Shown: positions 19,540 to 30,416 of the stretch, piece by piece | Position numbering within the stretch: the stretch's first letter is position 1 | How the letters are laid out: every line of letters starts with the position of its first letter | From: Alphaproteobacteria bacterium | Lineage (GTDB): Bacteria; Pseudomonadota; Alphaproteobacteria; Sphingomonadales; Sphingomonadaceae | Direction: 5' to 3' | Assembly (NCBI GenBank): GCA_030424845.1 | Contig: JAUHWC010000001.1 | Location: 434,001 to 498,000, forward strand | Length of the DNA: 64,000 nt | Notes under the pieces: model-generated | What the model saw: the letters and a program-made list of their open reading frames with translations, nothing else | Told to the model about the DNA's origin: nothing | The model's database searches: none | Translations under genes and position numbers: made by a program

Positions 19540-20532
19540 ATGACCGATATCATCCTGCTCATAGCCGGCTTTGCCATGCTTCTGCTTGGCGGGGACGTGC
19601 TGGTGCGCGGTGCGGTGCGCTTGTCCGAAAGGCTGGGCATGTCACCGCTGCTGATCGGCCTCGTGATCGTGGGACTTGGCACCTCCCTGCCCGAACTGGC
19701 GACATCGGTGCAGGCCGCGATCATCGGCGCGCCGGGCATCGCGCTTGGCAATATCGTTGGCTCCAACATGGCCAATACGCTGTTGATCCTAGGCGCCGTC
19801 GCCCTGATCCAGCCGATGTTGGTCGAGCGCAAGGTGCTCTGGCGAGACGGCGGAGTTGGCCTTGCCGCCACGATCATTCTCTATGGGGCAGGGCTGACAC
19901 TGGGCCTCGACCGGATCTTCGGCTTCGCCCTGCTGCTGGTCCTTACCGGCTACCTGGTTCATGCCTACCGCACCGAGCAGCAACCGATGCCGGCACAGGC
20001 CGATCACAGCGCCGCTTATGACCGCGCCATGGCGGCAGAGGACGTGGACCCGGCTTTCGTCCCGCAGGAAGAGCCCGCGGCCCCGCTGGCAAAGGCGCTT
20101 GTGCTGTTGATCGTCGGCCTGCTGATCGTGGTTGGCGGCGGCGTGGTGCTGGTGGATGCAGCCATCGCCATCGCGCTGACATACGGCATCTCCGAAAGCG
20201 TCATCGGCCTGACCATCGTCGCCTTCGGCACCTCGGCGCCGGAGCTGGCAACCTCGGTGATTGCCGCCATCCGGGGCAAGTCCGACATTGCGCTGGGCAA
20301 TGTGCTGGGCTCCAACCTCTACAACGTGGCCCTGATCGGCGGCCTGACCGGACTTGTCGCGCCGGGCGAAATTCCGCAAAAGATCATGCAGCTGGACCTG
20401 CCCCTGATGATGGCGGGGCTGCTCGCGCTGATCCTGTTTGCCTACAGCGGCGCGCGCTTGAACCGGGCAGAAGGCGCGGTCCTGCTGGTTGGCTACTTCG
20501 GCTACATCGCCTGGACCGCCGGGCTGCTCTAG
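19540..20532 (+). CDS. calcium/sodium antiporter (CaCA family)
   Basis: Two repeats LVIVGLGTSLPELATSV..GNIVGSNMANTLLILG and TIVAFGTSAPELATSV..GNVLGSNLYNVALIGG. Confidence 0.93.
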   Translation: MTDIILLIAGFAMLLLGGDVLVRGAVRLSERLGMSPLLIGLVIVGLGTSLPELATSVQAAIIGAPGIALGNIVGSNMANTLLILGAVALIQPMLVERKVLWRDGGVGLAATIILYGAGLTLGLDRIFGFALLLVLTGYLVHAYRTEQQPMPAQADHSAAYDRAMAAEDVDPAFVPQEEPAAPLAKALVLLIVGLLIVVGGGVVLVDAAIAIALTYGISESVIGLTIVAFGTSAPELATSVIAAIRGKSDIALGNVLGSNLYNVALIGGLTGLVAPGEIPQKIMQLDLPLMMAGLLALILFAYSGARLNRAEGAVLLVGYFGYIAWTAGLL

Positions 20533-20551
20533 TCCGGAGCGCTCGCGCGCC

Positions 20552-21295
20552 TCAGTCCTGCCCGATCTGCTGGTACTCCACGGCAAAGCTGGGATCGCAC
20601 TCATAGGGATAGACGTGGTCATCGCGCCTTTCCCAGCTGATGAAGCGCGCGCCGTCATTTTCCAGCACGTTGCGGTCCGAGAACCATTGCGTGGCCATCA
20701 GGCGCGAGCCGTCTTGCGACAGGCGATAACGCTCGCGCGTCACGATCTCGTCGGTATGGTCGAGCCCGTTGTTGGTGATCGTGCTGGCGGCAATGTGGGT
20801 GGTCTCGATCACCAGTTCATCGCCTTCCCAATGGCCGGTGGAATAACCCATCTTGGTGTGGGGGTAATCCTCGCCCGGGTGCTCGCGCCCGTCCATGTAG
20901 ACCAGCCGCGTCTGGTCGAAATATTCATAGCGGATGATAATCACATCCTGCATCTGTATGATTTCAAAGGGAAACGGTCCTTGCAAGGAATAGACGATGC
21001 TGGGTGCAAGACACACCCGCCCCAGTGTCATCTCGTCCTGTGCTTCCCATTCCAGGGCCTTGGCCAGCGCATCCGGCGTGAGGCGCAATGCGCCGAATTC
21101 CCCCTTCGGGAATTCCTCGATCCCGGTGTCCTCCACCATCGCCGTGCCTTCGGGCAGCTTGTCCAGCATGTCTTGCGGGCGTTCGCCCTGGCCGTATTGC
21201 GGAGCCCAGAAACCCGTCAGGTCAGGATGGTCCTGCGCGGCAACGGGAACGCTGCAAGATACCGCCAGCGCTGCGGCCAGCAACAGGCTGCGCAT
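20552..21295 (-). CDS. exported hypothetical protein, 'DGREH...GHWEG' family, copy 3
   Basis: Signal peptide; VYMDGREHPGEDYPHTKMGYSTGHWEGDELVIETTHI. Confidence 0.8.
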   Translation of the reverse strand: MRSLLLAAALAVSCSVPVAAQDHPDLTGFWAPQYGQGERPQDMLDKLPEGTAMVEDTGIEEFPKGEFGALRLTPDALAKALEWEAQDEMTLGRVCLAPSIVYSLQGPFPFEIIQMQDVIIIRYEYFDQTRLVYMDGREHPGEDYPHTKMGYSTGHWEGDELVIETTHIAASTITNNGLDHTDEIVTRERYRLSQDGSRLMATQWFSDRNVLENDGARFISWERRDDHVYPYECDPSFAVEYQQIGQD

Positions 21296-21690
21296 CAATT
21301 GTCTCCCATGCCGAAGGACTGCCCGATCTGCGCGCCATCGGCATCGAAGGCCCGGCGCAGGCGGATGTAGGGCTTGCCGTCCCGGCTCAGCCAACCGTCA
21401 AGCCGCACGCGCTGGCCGGGTTGCAGGCTGCGCCGCGACCAGCCGCGCCGTTGCAGGATGACCGGCGCGTTGGTCTCCGCCCGCCAGCGGGTGACGCTGC
21501 CATCCTCGCCCGTCACATCCAGTGCAATGGTGGCGTGCGGGTTGGTGAAGCGGAAGGACACCACCTCCCCTTCGATAGAGACCTCGTTGGTTTCATCGAA
21601 GAACACGGCAAAGGAATGATGCGCCGCCACAACGGCAGGCACGGACAGCGCCATTGCCGCGGGCACAACGCATTTGAGCAGGATTTTCAT
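21295..21690 (-). CDS. DUF6152-type exported protein, copy c
   Basis: MKILLKCVVPAAMALSVPAVVAA|HHSFAVFF..VVSFRFTNPHATIALDV; stop overlaps next start (TGATG). Confidence 0.8.
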   Translation of the reverse strand: MKILLKCVVPAAMALSVPAVVAAHHSFAVFFDETNEVSIEGEVVSFRFTNPHATIALDVTGEDGSVTRWRAETNAPVILQRRGWSRRSLQPGQRVRLDGWLSRDGKPYIRLRRAFDADGAQIGQSFGMGDN

Positions 21691-21756
21691 CGGTCCACCT
21701 CTCCCTCGGAACGGAAGGGGTAACACCGCACATTGCAGGCCGCAACGCGGCTGCGA

Positions 21757-22221
21757 TCAATCGAGCGGAACGCCTGGTTCGTACTTGGCGGTGCGGATGG
21801 TCAGCGACGTCTTCACGCTGGCGACGTTGGGCGCCGGCGTCAGCTTGCTGGTCAGGAACTCCTGGAAGCTCTGCAAGTCCCGGCTGACGATCTTGAGGAT
21901 GAAATCGATCTCGCCATTGAGCATGTGGCATTCGCGCACTTCCGGAAGGGTCTGGATGTGCTCCTCGAAACCGCGCAGGTCCTCCTCCGCCTGGCTGCGC
22001 AGCGAAACCATCGAGAAAACGGTGATGGCGAAACCCAGTTTCGAAGGATCGAGATCTGCGTGATAGCCGCGGATCACGCCCGCTTCTTCCAGTGCGCGGA
22101 CACGGCGCAGGCAGGGCGGCGCTGTCAGGCCCACACGCTTGGCAAGGTCCACATTGGTGACCCGGCCTTCCGCCTGCAGCTCCGCCAGCAGTTTCCGGTC
22201 GATTTCGTCAAGACTCGCCAT
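21757..22221 (-). CDS. Lrp/AsnC family transcriptional regulator
   Basis: LDEIDRKLLAELQAEGRVTNVDLAKRVGLTAPPCLRRVRALEEAGVI. Confidence 0.95.
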   Translation of the reverse strand: MASLDEIDRKLLAELQAEGRVTNVDLAKRVGLTAPPCLRRVRALEEAGVIRGYHADLDPSKLGFAITVFSMVSLRSQAEEDLRGFEEHIQTLPEVRECHMLNGEIDFILKIVSRDLQSFQEFLTSKLTPAPNVASVKTSLTIRTAKYEPGVPLD

Positions 22222-22436
22222 TGCCAGGCCCCGCATCAATTGAAACTGTTTAGTCGGCAAGCGCGAAACGAAATGCGCACAAGGCAAGGCCTGCCAGTAA
22301 CATTATTGTGTATGACGGTAATTGTCCCGCTTTGCAACGCACGAAGCGGCACGCATGTGCCCTTGCCCGGAACCGTCTATTGCCAGCCTGCGGGCAAGTG
22401 TGCCCATGCCAATTCGGGATTCGCGGCTTCACGCCC

Positions 22437-24266
22437 ATGCATTTTGACGATCGCCTTGCCACTGTGTTGCGCTCCGACGTGGGCGGGGACAGGGCTGCGC
22501 GCACGCAGTTCCGGCAGTTGCTGGACCTGCTGGGCGCGGCAAGGGCGGAAGATGCAGGCCTTCCGGCGGCAACCTCTCGAGCGCTGGCACAACAGGTCGA
22601 AGGCCTATCCCGGCAGGAGATGGATGCGCAATTGCTCCATCCCGCCCTCGAGCGGCGCGATCACAAGCTGCTGACTTTCCTTGCCTATCACCGGATTTCC
22701 GAATTGTCCGGGGTCATCCCGGCAGAGGAGCGTTCGCGCATCATCCGCGAACCGGGCCTGCGCCTGCGCAACCGGCGGCTGGTGGCATTCCTTGCCGATG
22801 GCGATGCCAAGCCCGCTGCGGCCGTTGTGGCCACCGCCCGCCTGACCGAGGATGACTGGCTGGCCCTGGTCCCGCAACTGCCGGTCATGGCGCGCGGATT
22901 CCTGCGCCATCGTCGCGACTTGCCGCCCAGCGTGAAGGCGCTGCTGGCCCAGATGGGCGTGCGCGACAATGTGCTGCCCCTGCCCGAAAGCGCGATCGTG
23001 GAGGAAGGTGAAGCGGCGGAAGATGTCCTTCCGGCCGTCCCTGTTCCGACTGGCGAGACTGGCTCGCGCAAACCGGCACGGGAAGCCACGACAGAAAAGG
23101 CCGGCGGGATCGGCGAACTGCGCCGCCGGATCGAAGCCTTCCGCGAAGCGCGCAGGGAAACCCCGAAGGATCCGCAACTGCCGCTCGGCGACGCCGGCGA
23201 GATCGAAACGGCTGCCCGGGTGGATACCGTCGACTTCACGCTCGACAGCAACGGCCGGATCGACTGGGCCGATGAAGCGGTGGCCCCTTTCCTGGTAGGC
23301 GTGAAGCCCGGCAGCGCCCATTCGCCCGCCATCGCCCGCCTTGCCGATACCGCGCTGCTTGCGCTGGACCGCAGGCAGGTGCTGCGCGGGGTGCAGATGG
23401 AGCTTGCCGCTCCTCCGATCCTTGCTGGCGCGTGGCGGGTGGATGCCGCGCCGCAGTTCTCGGACTAGACGGGTTCCTTCACCGGTCATGTCGGCCGGAT
23501 GCGGCGCATGGCACCGCCATTGGCGGCAACAGAGGCACCGGCGGCAGACGAGACGCAGGCGGACCGGATGCGCCAGTTGCTGCACGAATTGCGCACCCCG
23601 GTAAACGCGATCCAGGGCTTTGCGGAGATCATCCAGCAGCAGATCTTCGGCCCCGCCCCCAATGAATACCGTGCCCATGCCGCCGCCATCGCGGTGGATG
23701 CCGCCAAGCTGCTGGCCGGTTTTGACGAGGTTGACCGGCTGTCCAAGCTGCAGACCGGCGCGATGGAGCTGGAGGCAGGCAACGGTGACATGCGCGAAGT
23801 GGTTGGCGAAACGCTCGCCCGGCTGGAGGGCGTGCTGCGTTCGCGCAATTCGGGTTTCCAGCTGAAGGTAAAGGGCGATGGTTTCTCGACCGGCATCGAC
23901 CGGCAGGACCTGCTGGCGATCTGCTGGCGCATCTTCGCCAGCCTTGCCGCGTCCCTCGCCCCTTCCGAGGTGGTGAAGGTGAAGCTGGCCAGCGATGGCG
24001 AACGGATCACCATGCGCTGCCGCCTTCCCGCATCGCTCGCCGCCTGTGACGACATCCTCGCCGCGCCCGTGCCCGACAAGCGCCCGGCAATTTCCGCCGG
24101 CATGTTCGGCAGCGGCTTCTCCTTGCGGCTGGCGCGGGCGGAAGTGTCCAGCGCAGGCGGAGCCTTCACGGTGGAGAAGGACCGGATCGTGGTTAACCTT
24201 CCGGTGTTGACCGGTGGCGGCAAGGACCATAGCACGCTGGCAGGGGACGACGACGCAGCAGCCTGA
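22437..24266 (+). pseudogene. PAS/HisKA sensor histidine kinase-like gene interrupted by an in-frame TAG at 23466-23468
   Basis: ORFs 22308-23468 and 23499-24266 share one frame; N-part ends in a PAS-like segment (VDFTLDSNGRIDWADEA), frame continues TGSFTGHVGRMRR then H-box MRQLLHELRTPVNAIQGFAEII. Confidence 0.7.
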
Positions 24267-24309
24267 CCGGTCCAGAGTCGGCCGCACGCAAAACTAGGGG
24301 AGTATCCGG

Positions 24310-25308
24310 GTGCGCAGCCTTATCCAGCACCCTCCGCGAGAGGCGATGGCGCAATTCGCGCCCGGCTTCGGCCAGCGCTTCATCGTCACCATCGATACCG
24401 AGGAAGAGTTCGACTGGGACGCGCCGCTTTCGCGTGACAACCAGGACCATCGCCACATCTCCATGATCGAGGGCTTCCAGCAATTCTGCGAGAATTGCGG
24501 GATCGTGCCGATCTGGCTGGTGGACTGGCCCATCGCCACCTCTGCCCTGGCGCCGCAGATCCTCAAGCCCCGCCTCGCTGACGGCCGCGCGGAGATCGGC
24601 GTGCAGCTCCACCCCTGGGTGAACCCGCCTTTCGACGAAGAGGTGGGCCAGCACAATTCCTTTGCCGGCAACCTGCCAAGGGAGCTGGAGGAGGCGAAAT
24701 TCGCCAACTTGCGCGACAAGATCGAGGAGAGCTTCGGCATCGCCCCGCTGATCTATCGCGCCGGTCGATACGGCCTTGGCCCGCACACCGCGCAATTGCT
24801 GGCGGAACAGGGGCTGGCAATCGACAGTTCGGTGCGCCCGCTGTTCGATTATTCGTCCGCCGGCGGGCCGGATTACCGCAAGTTCCCCCTCGCCCCCTAT
24901 TGGCTGGATGATGACAGGACGCTGCTCGAACTGCCGCTGACGACCAGCTTCTGGGGGATGTTGCGACGGCAGGGAGACCTGATCTTCCCGCGCCTTTGGC
25001 GGATGCCCGAGCTGCGCGGCGTGCTGGCGCGATTGGGCATGCTGGAGCGCATTCCGCTGACGCCGGAGGGCATTACGGTGGAAGAGGCGATCCGCGGGAT
25101 CGACATGGCGCTTGATGACGGGCTGCCGCTGCTGGTCTTTTCGTTCCATTCGCCCTCGCTGGCCCCGGGGCATACGCCCTACGTCCGCAACGAGGATGAC
25201 CTTGACGCATTGTATGACTGGTGGCGGCAAATCTTCGCCTATCTCGAGGGGCGCGGCGTGAAGCCCAGCTGCGTTTCCGACGTGATGGCCAATGTCATCC
25301 GTGATTAG
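24310..25308 (+). CDS. polysaccharide deacetylase-like protein
   Basis: RFIVTIDTEEEFDWD, EIGVQLHPWVNPPF, YRAGRYGLG, LVFSFHSPSLAPG. Confidence 0.8.
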   Translation: MRSLIQHPPREAMAQFAPGFGQRFIVTIDTEEEFDWDAPLSRDNQDHRHISMIEGFQQFCENCGIVPIWLVDWPIATSALAPQILKPRLADGRAEIGVQLHPWVNPPFDEEVGQHNSFAGNLPRELEEAKFANLRDKIEESFGIAPLIYRAGRYGLGPHTAQLLAEQGLAIDSSVRPLFDYSSAGGPDYRKFPLAPYWLDDDRTLLELPLTTSFWGMLRRQGDLIFPRLWRMPELRGVLARLGMLERIPLTPEGITVEEAIRGIDMALDDGLPLLVFSFHSPSLAPGHTPYVRNEDDLDALYDWWRQIFAYLEGRGVKPSCVSDVMANVIRD

Positions 25309-25382
25309 CGTGTTTCATCGCTTGCCACGCGGCGGTGCTGCGGCTACTTCCGCGCCCGCGGTGGGGTGACCCATTTGGTGAA

Positions 25383-25458
25383 GGGCCTGTAGCTCAGCGG
25401 TTAGAGCTGGCCGCTCATAACGGCTAGGTCGCGGGTTCGAATCCTGCCGGGCCCACCA
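25383..25458 (+). tRNA. tRNA with CAU anticodon (tRNA-Ile2 likely; elongator tRNA-Met possible)
   Basis: GGGCCTG..GCTC..GAGC..GGCCG-CTCATAA-CGGCT..GCGGG-TTCGAAT-CCTGC-CGGGCCC-ACCA. Confidence 0.92.
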
Positions 25459-25474
25459 ACCGCACGAAATCGGT

Positions 25475-25551
25475 CGGGGAGTGGCGCAGCCTGGTAGCGC
25501 ACTTGTTTTGGGTACAAGGGGTCGCTGGTTCGAATCCAGTCTCCCCGACCA
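25475..25551 (+). tRNA. tRNA-Pro (anticodon TGG)
   Basis: CGGGGAG..GCGC..GCGC..CTTGT-TTTGGGT-ACAAG..GCTGG-TTCGAAT-CCAGT-CTCCCCG-ACCA. Confidence 0.95.
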
Positions 25552-25692
25552 GTTTCGGCGGGAAGCCACCAGCACAAGCATCCCCGCACAGTTGATCGAT
25601 CCCCGGCTCAACCACCTTGCCCCGCCCGCAGTTAGCCCCTATCTGCGCGGGCAAATCCGCAAGACACGAATTTCCCCTGAAAAGGACGACGA

Positions 25693-27366
<1,674 letters not shown>

Positions 27367-27372
27367 CAAGAG

Positions 27373-27397
27373 AAGGGGCGAGATCACCTCGCCCCTT
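27373..27397 (+). terminator. terminator-like hairpin after ettA
   Basis: AAGGGGCGAG-ATCAC-CTCGCCCCTT, perfect 10-bp stem. Confidence 0.65.
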
Positions 27398-27460
27398 CCG
27401 GTCAGGCCAAAAGCCAGACCAGCAAGACAATTGCTCGCGCAAGCGCGGCATGAATATGGT

Positions 27461-27549
27461 CCGTTCGCCCTGAGCTTCTCGAAGGGCCGCAATTCCCTCC
27501 GCTTCTGTTCCGGACGGTAGCGGTGCTTCGACAAGCTCGGAACGAACGG
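27461..27549. repeat. REPIN-like inverted pair with GAGCTTSTCGAAG cores
   Basis: CCGTTCGCCCTGAGCTTCTCGAAGGGC and, inverted, CCGTTCGTTCCGAGCTTGTCGAAGCAC (reverse complement of 27523-27549). Confidence 0.7.
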
Positions 27550-27740
27550 GTATCGCAGTGTTGTGCTATCCTACACCCGCAGCCTTGCGCCAGCATCGCG
27601 GCATGACCGCACTTCGACTCTTCCCCCAACACCGCAAGCAGCGCCCGCAATCCCGCGCCCGCACCGGCCGGGGATTTGCCTTTCCAATACCGTGTTCCAT
27701 GCGTTCCAAGCGTGCCGCAGTTGCGACAGGCCGAGCGTGT

Positions 27741-28325
27741 CTACGGCACCACCCAGCGCCCCGCCCATTCTCCCGGGCCGCCGGTGAACCGGGCGCGGCG
27801 GTGGCCGTTGTGCGCAAGCCACAGCCAGTCGAGCGTGTGCAGTTCCACCAGCAGCACCGCAAAGTTCTCGCGCGCGGGGACAAGCTGCTCGTCATCAGGC
27901 TTGATGCCTTCCACCACGGCAGGAAGGCCCGAGGTCGCCTCTTCGCTCAATGTGCCGGGCGCGCCCTGCGCAAGGTAGCAGCGCCGGGCGTAATTGCTCG
28001 CCGCCTCCCACGCCGCATCGGCCACGGGGCCCTGCGTTTCGATCCGGCCAATGCCCTTCGTGCGGATCTGGATCTTGGCATCGGGATCATGGAACAGCAG
28101 CCCCACAGGCGCGCCCTTGCCGATGGCTTCGCACTTGGGCGAGCGGGCATCGGTGTGCAGGCGGCAGGTCCAGCATTTGCGATCGAAGGCGCGCAGCACC
28201 ATGATCCGCACATCGGCATCAGCCGTGCCGACAACCGGCGTGTGCATGGGCGAGCGGCGGTTGCTGGCCGCTTCGGACAGGCTCTTGGCGATATCCTCTG
28301 CGACCTGGTCGAGCGTTTCAAACAT
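27741..28325 (-). CDS. pyridoxamine 5'-phosphate oxidase family protein
   Basis: ADVRIMVLRAFDRKCWTCRLHTDARSPKCEAIGKGAPVGLLFHDPDAKIQIRTKGIG..ENFAVLLVELHTLDWLWL. Confidence 0.82.
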   Translation of the reverse strand: MFETLDQVAEDIAKSLSEAASNRRSPMHTPVVGTADADVRIMVLRAFDRKCWTCRLHTDARSPKCEAIGKGAPVGLLFHDPDAKIQIRTKGIGRIETQGPVADAAWEAASNYARRCYLAQGAPGTLSEEATSGLPAVVEGIKPDDEQLVPARENFAVLLVELHTLDWLWLAHNGHRRARFTGGPGEWAGRWVVP

Positions 28326-28521
28326 CGCCCTTTCCTGCGCGCTCGGCCGCGATGTTGCAACACGGACCTTGCGCCCCGACGTTCAGGAAAGACGATTCAA
28401 AGATGAACGTTAAACAAACAACCCGGTTCAGTTAACGGACAGGGCGACTCGCGTATCAGAACTGTATCACAAGGGCCGCAACCCACTCGGCGGCAACACC
28501 AGACCGAAGGAGGATGCCGCC

Positions 28522-29571
28522 ATGCGTCTTGCAAAACTCTTGAAATCCAGCGGAATCGCCGCCCTTGCCGTGGCGATGGCCGTTCCGGCGATCCCGGCGC
28601 AGGCCGCCGGCTCTGCCGCCAGTACCGCAGCCGAACAGCAGGCCGACCGCCAGGTACGCGGGGAGAACCGCGGCAATCGCGGCGAGGCCCGCCAGAACAA
28701 CCGCGGCGACCGCCAGCAGGCCCGGCAGGAACGCCGGTCCGGCAATGACGGCAACCGTGGCCAGATGCGCCAGGCACGCCAGGAAGCCCGCCAGGTCGAA
28801 CGCCAGGCAGATCGCCGAGCAGAGCGTGTCGAGAACCGGGGCGACCGCCGTGCAGCCGACCTGCGCCGGCAGGATCGCCCGCGCGCCGCAGCTCAGGTCG
28901 ATCGCCGCAGCGAGCGTCGTGCCGAGAGGATCGACCGCCAGGGCGAGCGCCGGGCGGCCGAAATCCGCCAGGCAGCGCGCCAGGACCGTGACTGGAACCG
29001 TGATCGCGACACCCGCAACGAGCGTCCGCGCAACCTTGGCGAACGCCTTGGCGCAACGGACAGCCGGGCCATCGACCGGGCAGAACGCCGTGAAAACCGC
29101 CGTGACCGGGACGTGCGCAATGTGAACAGCCGGGCCTATCGCGACAATGACCGCAACCGCGACTATCGCGATCGTGACCGCAACCGGTCTTACCGCGATC
29201 GCAACGGCTCCTATCGCGATGGCTACAGGGATGCCCGGCGCAATGCCCGCAGGGACTATCGCCGGTGGGATCGCAGGTGGCGTGACAACAACCGCTACAA
29301 CTGGAACCGCTATCGCTATTCCAACCGCAACATCTACCGCCTGGGCCGCTATTACGCGCCTAACCGGAACTACAACTATCGCCGCCTGAGCATCGGCTTC
29401 TACATCGACAGCCTGTTCTTCGGCAGCCGCTACTGGATTTCCGACCCGTGGCAGTATCGCCTGCCCGCCGTCTACGGCCCCTATCGCTGGGTGCGCTATT
29501 ATGACGACGTGCTGCTGGTGGATACCTACACCGGCGAGGTGGTGGACGTGATCTACGACTTCTTCTGGTAA
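28522..29571 (+). CDS. RcnB family protein with very Arg-rich low-complexity N-terminal region
   Basis: Signal peptide; long R/D/N-rich tract; C-terminal YRLPAVYGPYRWVRYYDDVLLVDTYTGEVVDVIYDFFW. Confidence 0.85.
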   Translation: MRLAKLLKSSGIAALAVAMAVPAIPAQAAGSAASTAAEQQADRQVRGENRGNRGEARQNNRGDRQQARQERRSGNDGNRGQMRQARQEARQVERQADRRAERVENRGDRRAADLRRQDRPRAAAQVDRRSERRAERIDRQGERRAAEIRQAARQDRDWNRDRDTRNERPRNLGERLGATDSRAIDRAERRENRRDRDVRNVNSRAYRDNDRNRDYRDRDRNRSYRDRNGSYRDGYRDARRNARRDYRRWDRRWRDNNRYNWNRYRYSNRNIYRLGRYYAPNRNYNYRRLSIGFYIDSLFFGSRYWISDPWQYRLPAVYGPYRWVRYYDDVLLVDTYTGEVVDVIYDFFW

Positions 29572-29618
29572 GCCGCCCTTCGACAGGCCGTTGCCGGAAG
29601 AGTGGCCGGCATTCGGAA

Positions 29619-29648
29619 CCCCCGCCTTCCCCTGAGGGCGGGGGTTTT
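29619..29648 (+). terminator. rho-independent terminator
   Basis: CCCCCGCC-ttcccctgag-GGCGGGGG-TTTT. Confidence 0.85.
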
Positions 29649-29707
29649 GGCGTGGCGGGTCACGCGGGGGCTTTCCTACGTCCGGCCGCAGGGTTAGGAC
29701 CAGCTCC

Positions 29708-30409
29708 ATGGCAGTGAAGGTGAGAAAGGAATTCCTCGCGGACCAGCCGCGCTTGCGCCGGTTGGGCAAGGAAGTGCGCGAGCGGCTGGCAGCCAATCCG
29801 AAGGTCTGGAAATTCCCCTCGGACGAGGCGGAGCTCTATGCCGTGGCCGATTTCATGACACCGGAGGAATGCGAGCGCCTGATCGCCATGATCGATTCGG
29901 TGGCCAAGCCATCCACCGTGTTCGATACCGAAAGCCGCGACGGATTGCGCACCCACTACGCCGATGGTTATCGCACCTCCTATTCGGGCGATGTCGATCC
30001 GCATGATCCCTTCGTGAAGAAGATCAACCGGCGGCTGAACGACCTGATGGGGATCGAGCCCGAATATGGCGAGACGATCCAGGGCCAGCGCTACATGCCC
30101 GGGCAGGAATTCAAGGACCATCACGACTGGTTCCATCCCAACACCAATTACTGGGATTTCGAAATGAGCCGCGGAGGCCAGCGCGCCTATACCGCAATGG
30201 TGTTCCTGAACACGGTCGAGGAAGGTGGCACCACCGATTTCACCGAGCTGGAGATCTCGATCGAGCCGCGGCCCGGCGTGCTCTTGCTGTGGAACAATGC
30301 CGATGCCGACGGGCTGCCCAACCGCAAGACCTTGCACGCAGGGCGGCCGGTGGTGAAAGGCACCAAATACGTCTTCACCAAGTGGTACCGGGCGCAGCGC
30401 TGGCGCTGA
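29708..30409 (+). CDS. 2OG-Fe(II) oxygenase (prolyl 4-hydroxylase-like)
   Basis: DHHDWFHPNTNYWDFEMSRGGQRAYTAMVFLNTVEEGGTTDFTELEISIEPRPGVLLLWNN..LHAGRPVVKGTKYVFTKWYR. Confidence 0.9.
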   Translation: MAVKVRKEFLADQPRLRRLGKEVRERLAANPKVWKFPSDEAELYAVADFMTPEECERLIAMIDSVAKPSTVFDTESRDGLRTHYADGYRTSYSGDVDPHDPFVKKINRRLNDLMGIEPEYGETIQGQRYMPGQEFKDHHDWFHPNTNYWDFEMSRGGQRAYTAMVFLNTVEEGGTTDFTELEISIEPRPGVLLLWNNADADGLPNRKTLHAGRPVVKGTKYVFTKWYRAQRWR

Positions 30410-30416
30410 CGCCCCG

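Noticed and set aside
22605-24287. 560-aa minus-strand ORF across the split kinase
   Set aside because: Antisense shadow; the plus strand encodes recognisable PAS/HisKA sequence
27558-28406. 282-aa plus-strand ORF
   Set aside because: Mostly antisense to the pyridoxamine-phosphate-oxidase family gene, which has family-like motifs on the minus strand
28456-29796. 446-aa minus-strand ORF of VAIAVPVVAV-type repeats
   Set aside because: Shadow of the Arg-rich RcnB gene on the opposite strand; composition is a mirror of CGC/GAC codons and the + frame has a signal peptide and a recognised domain
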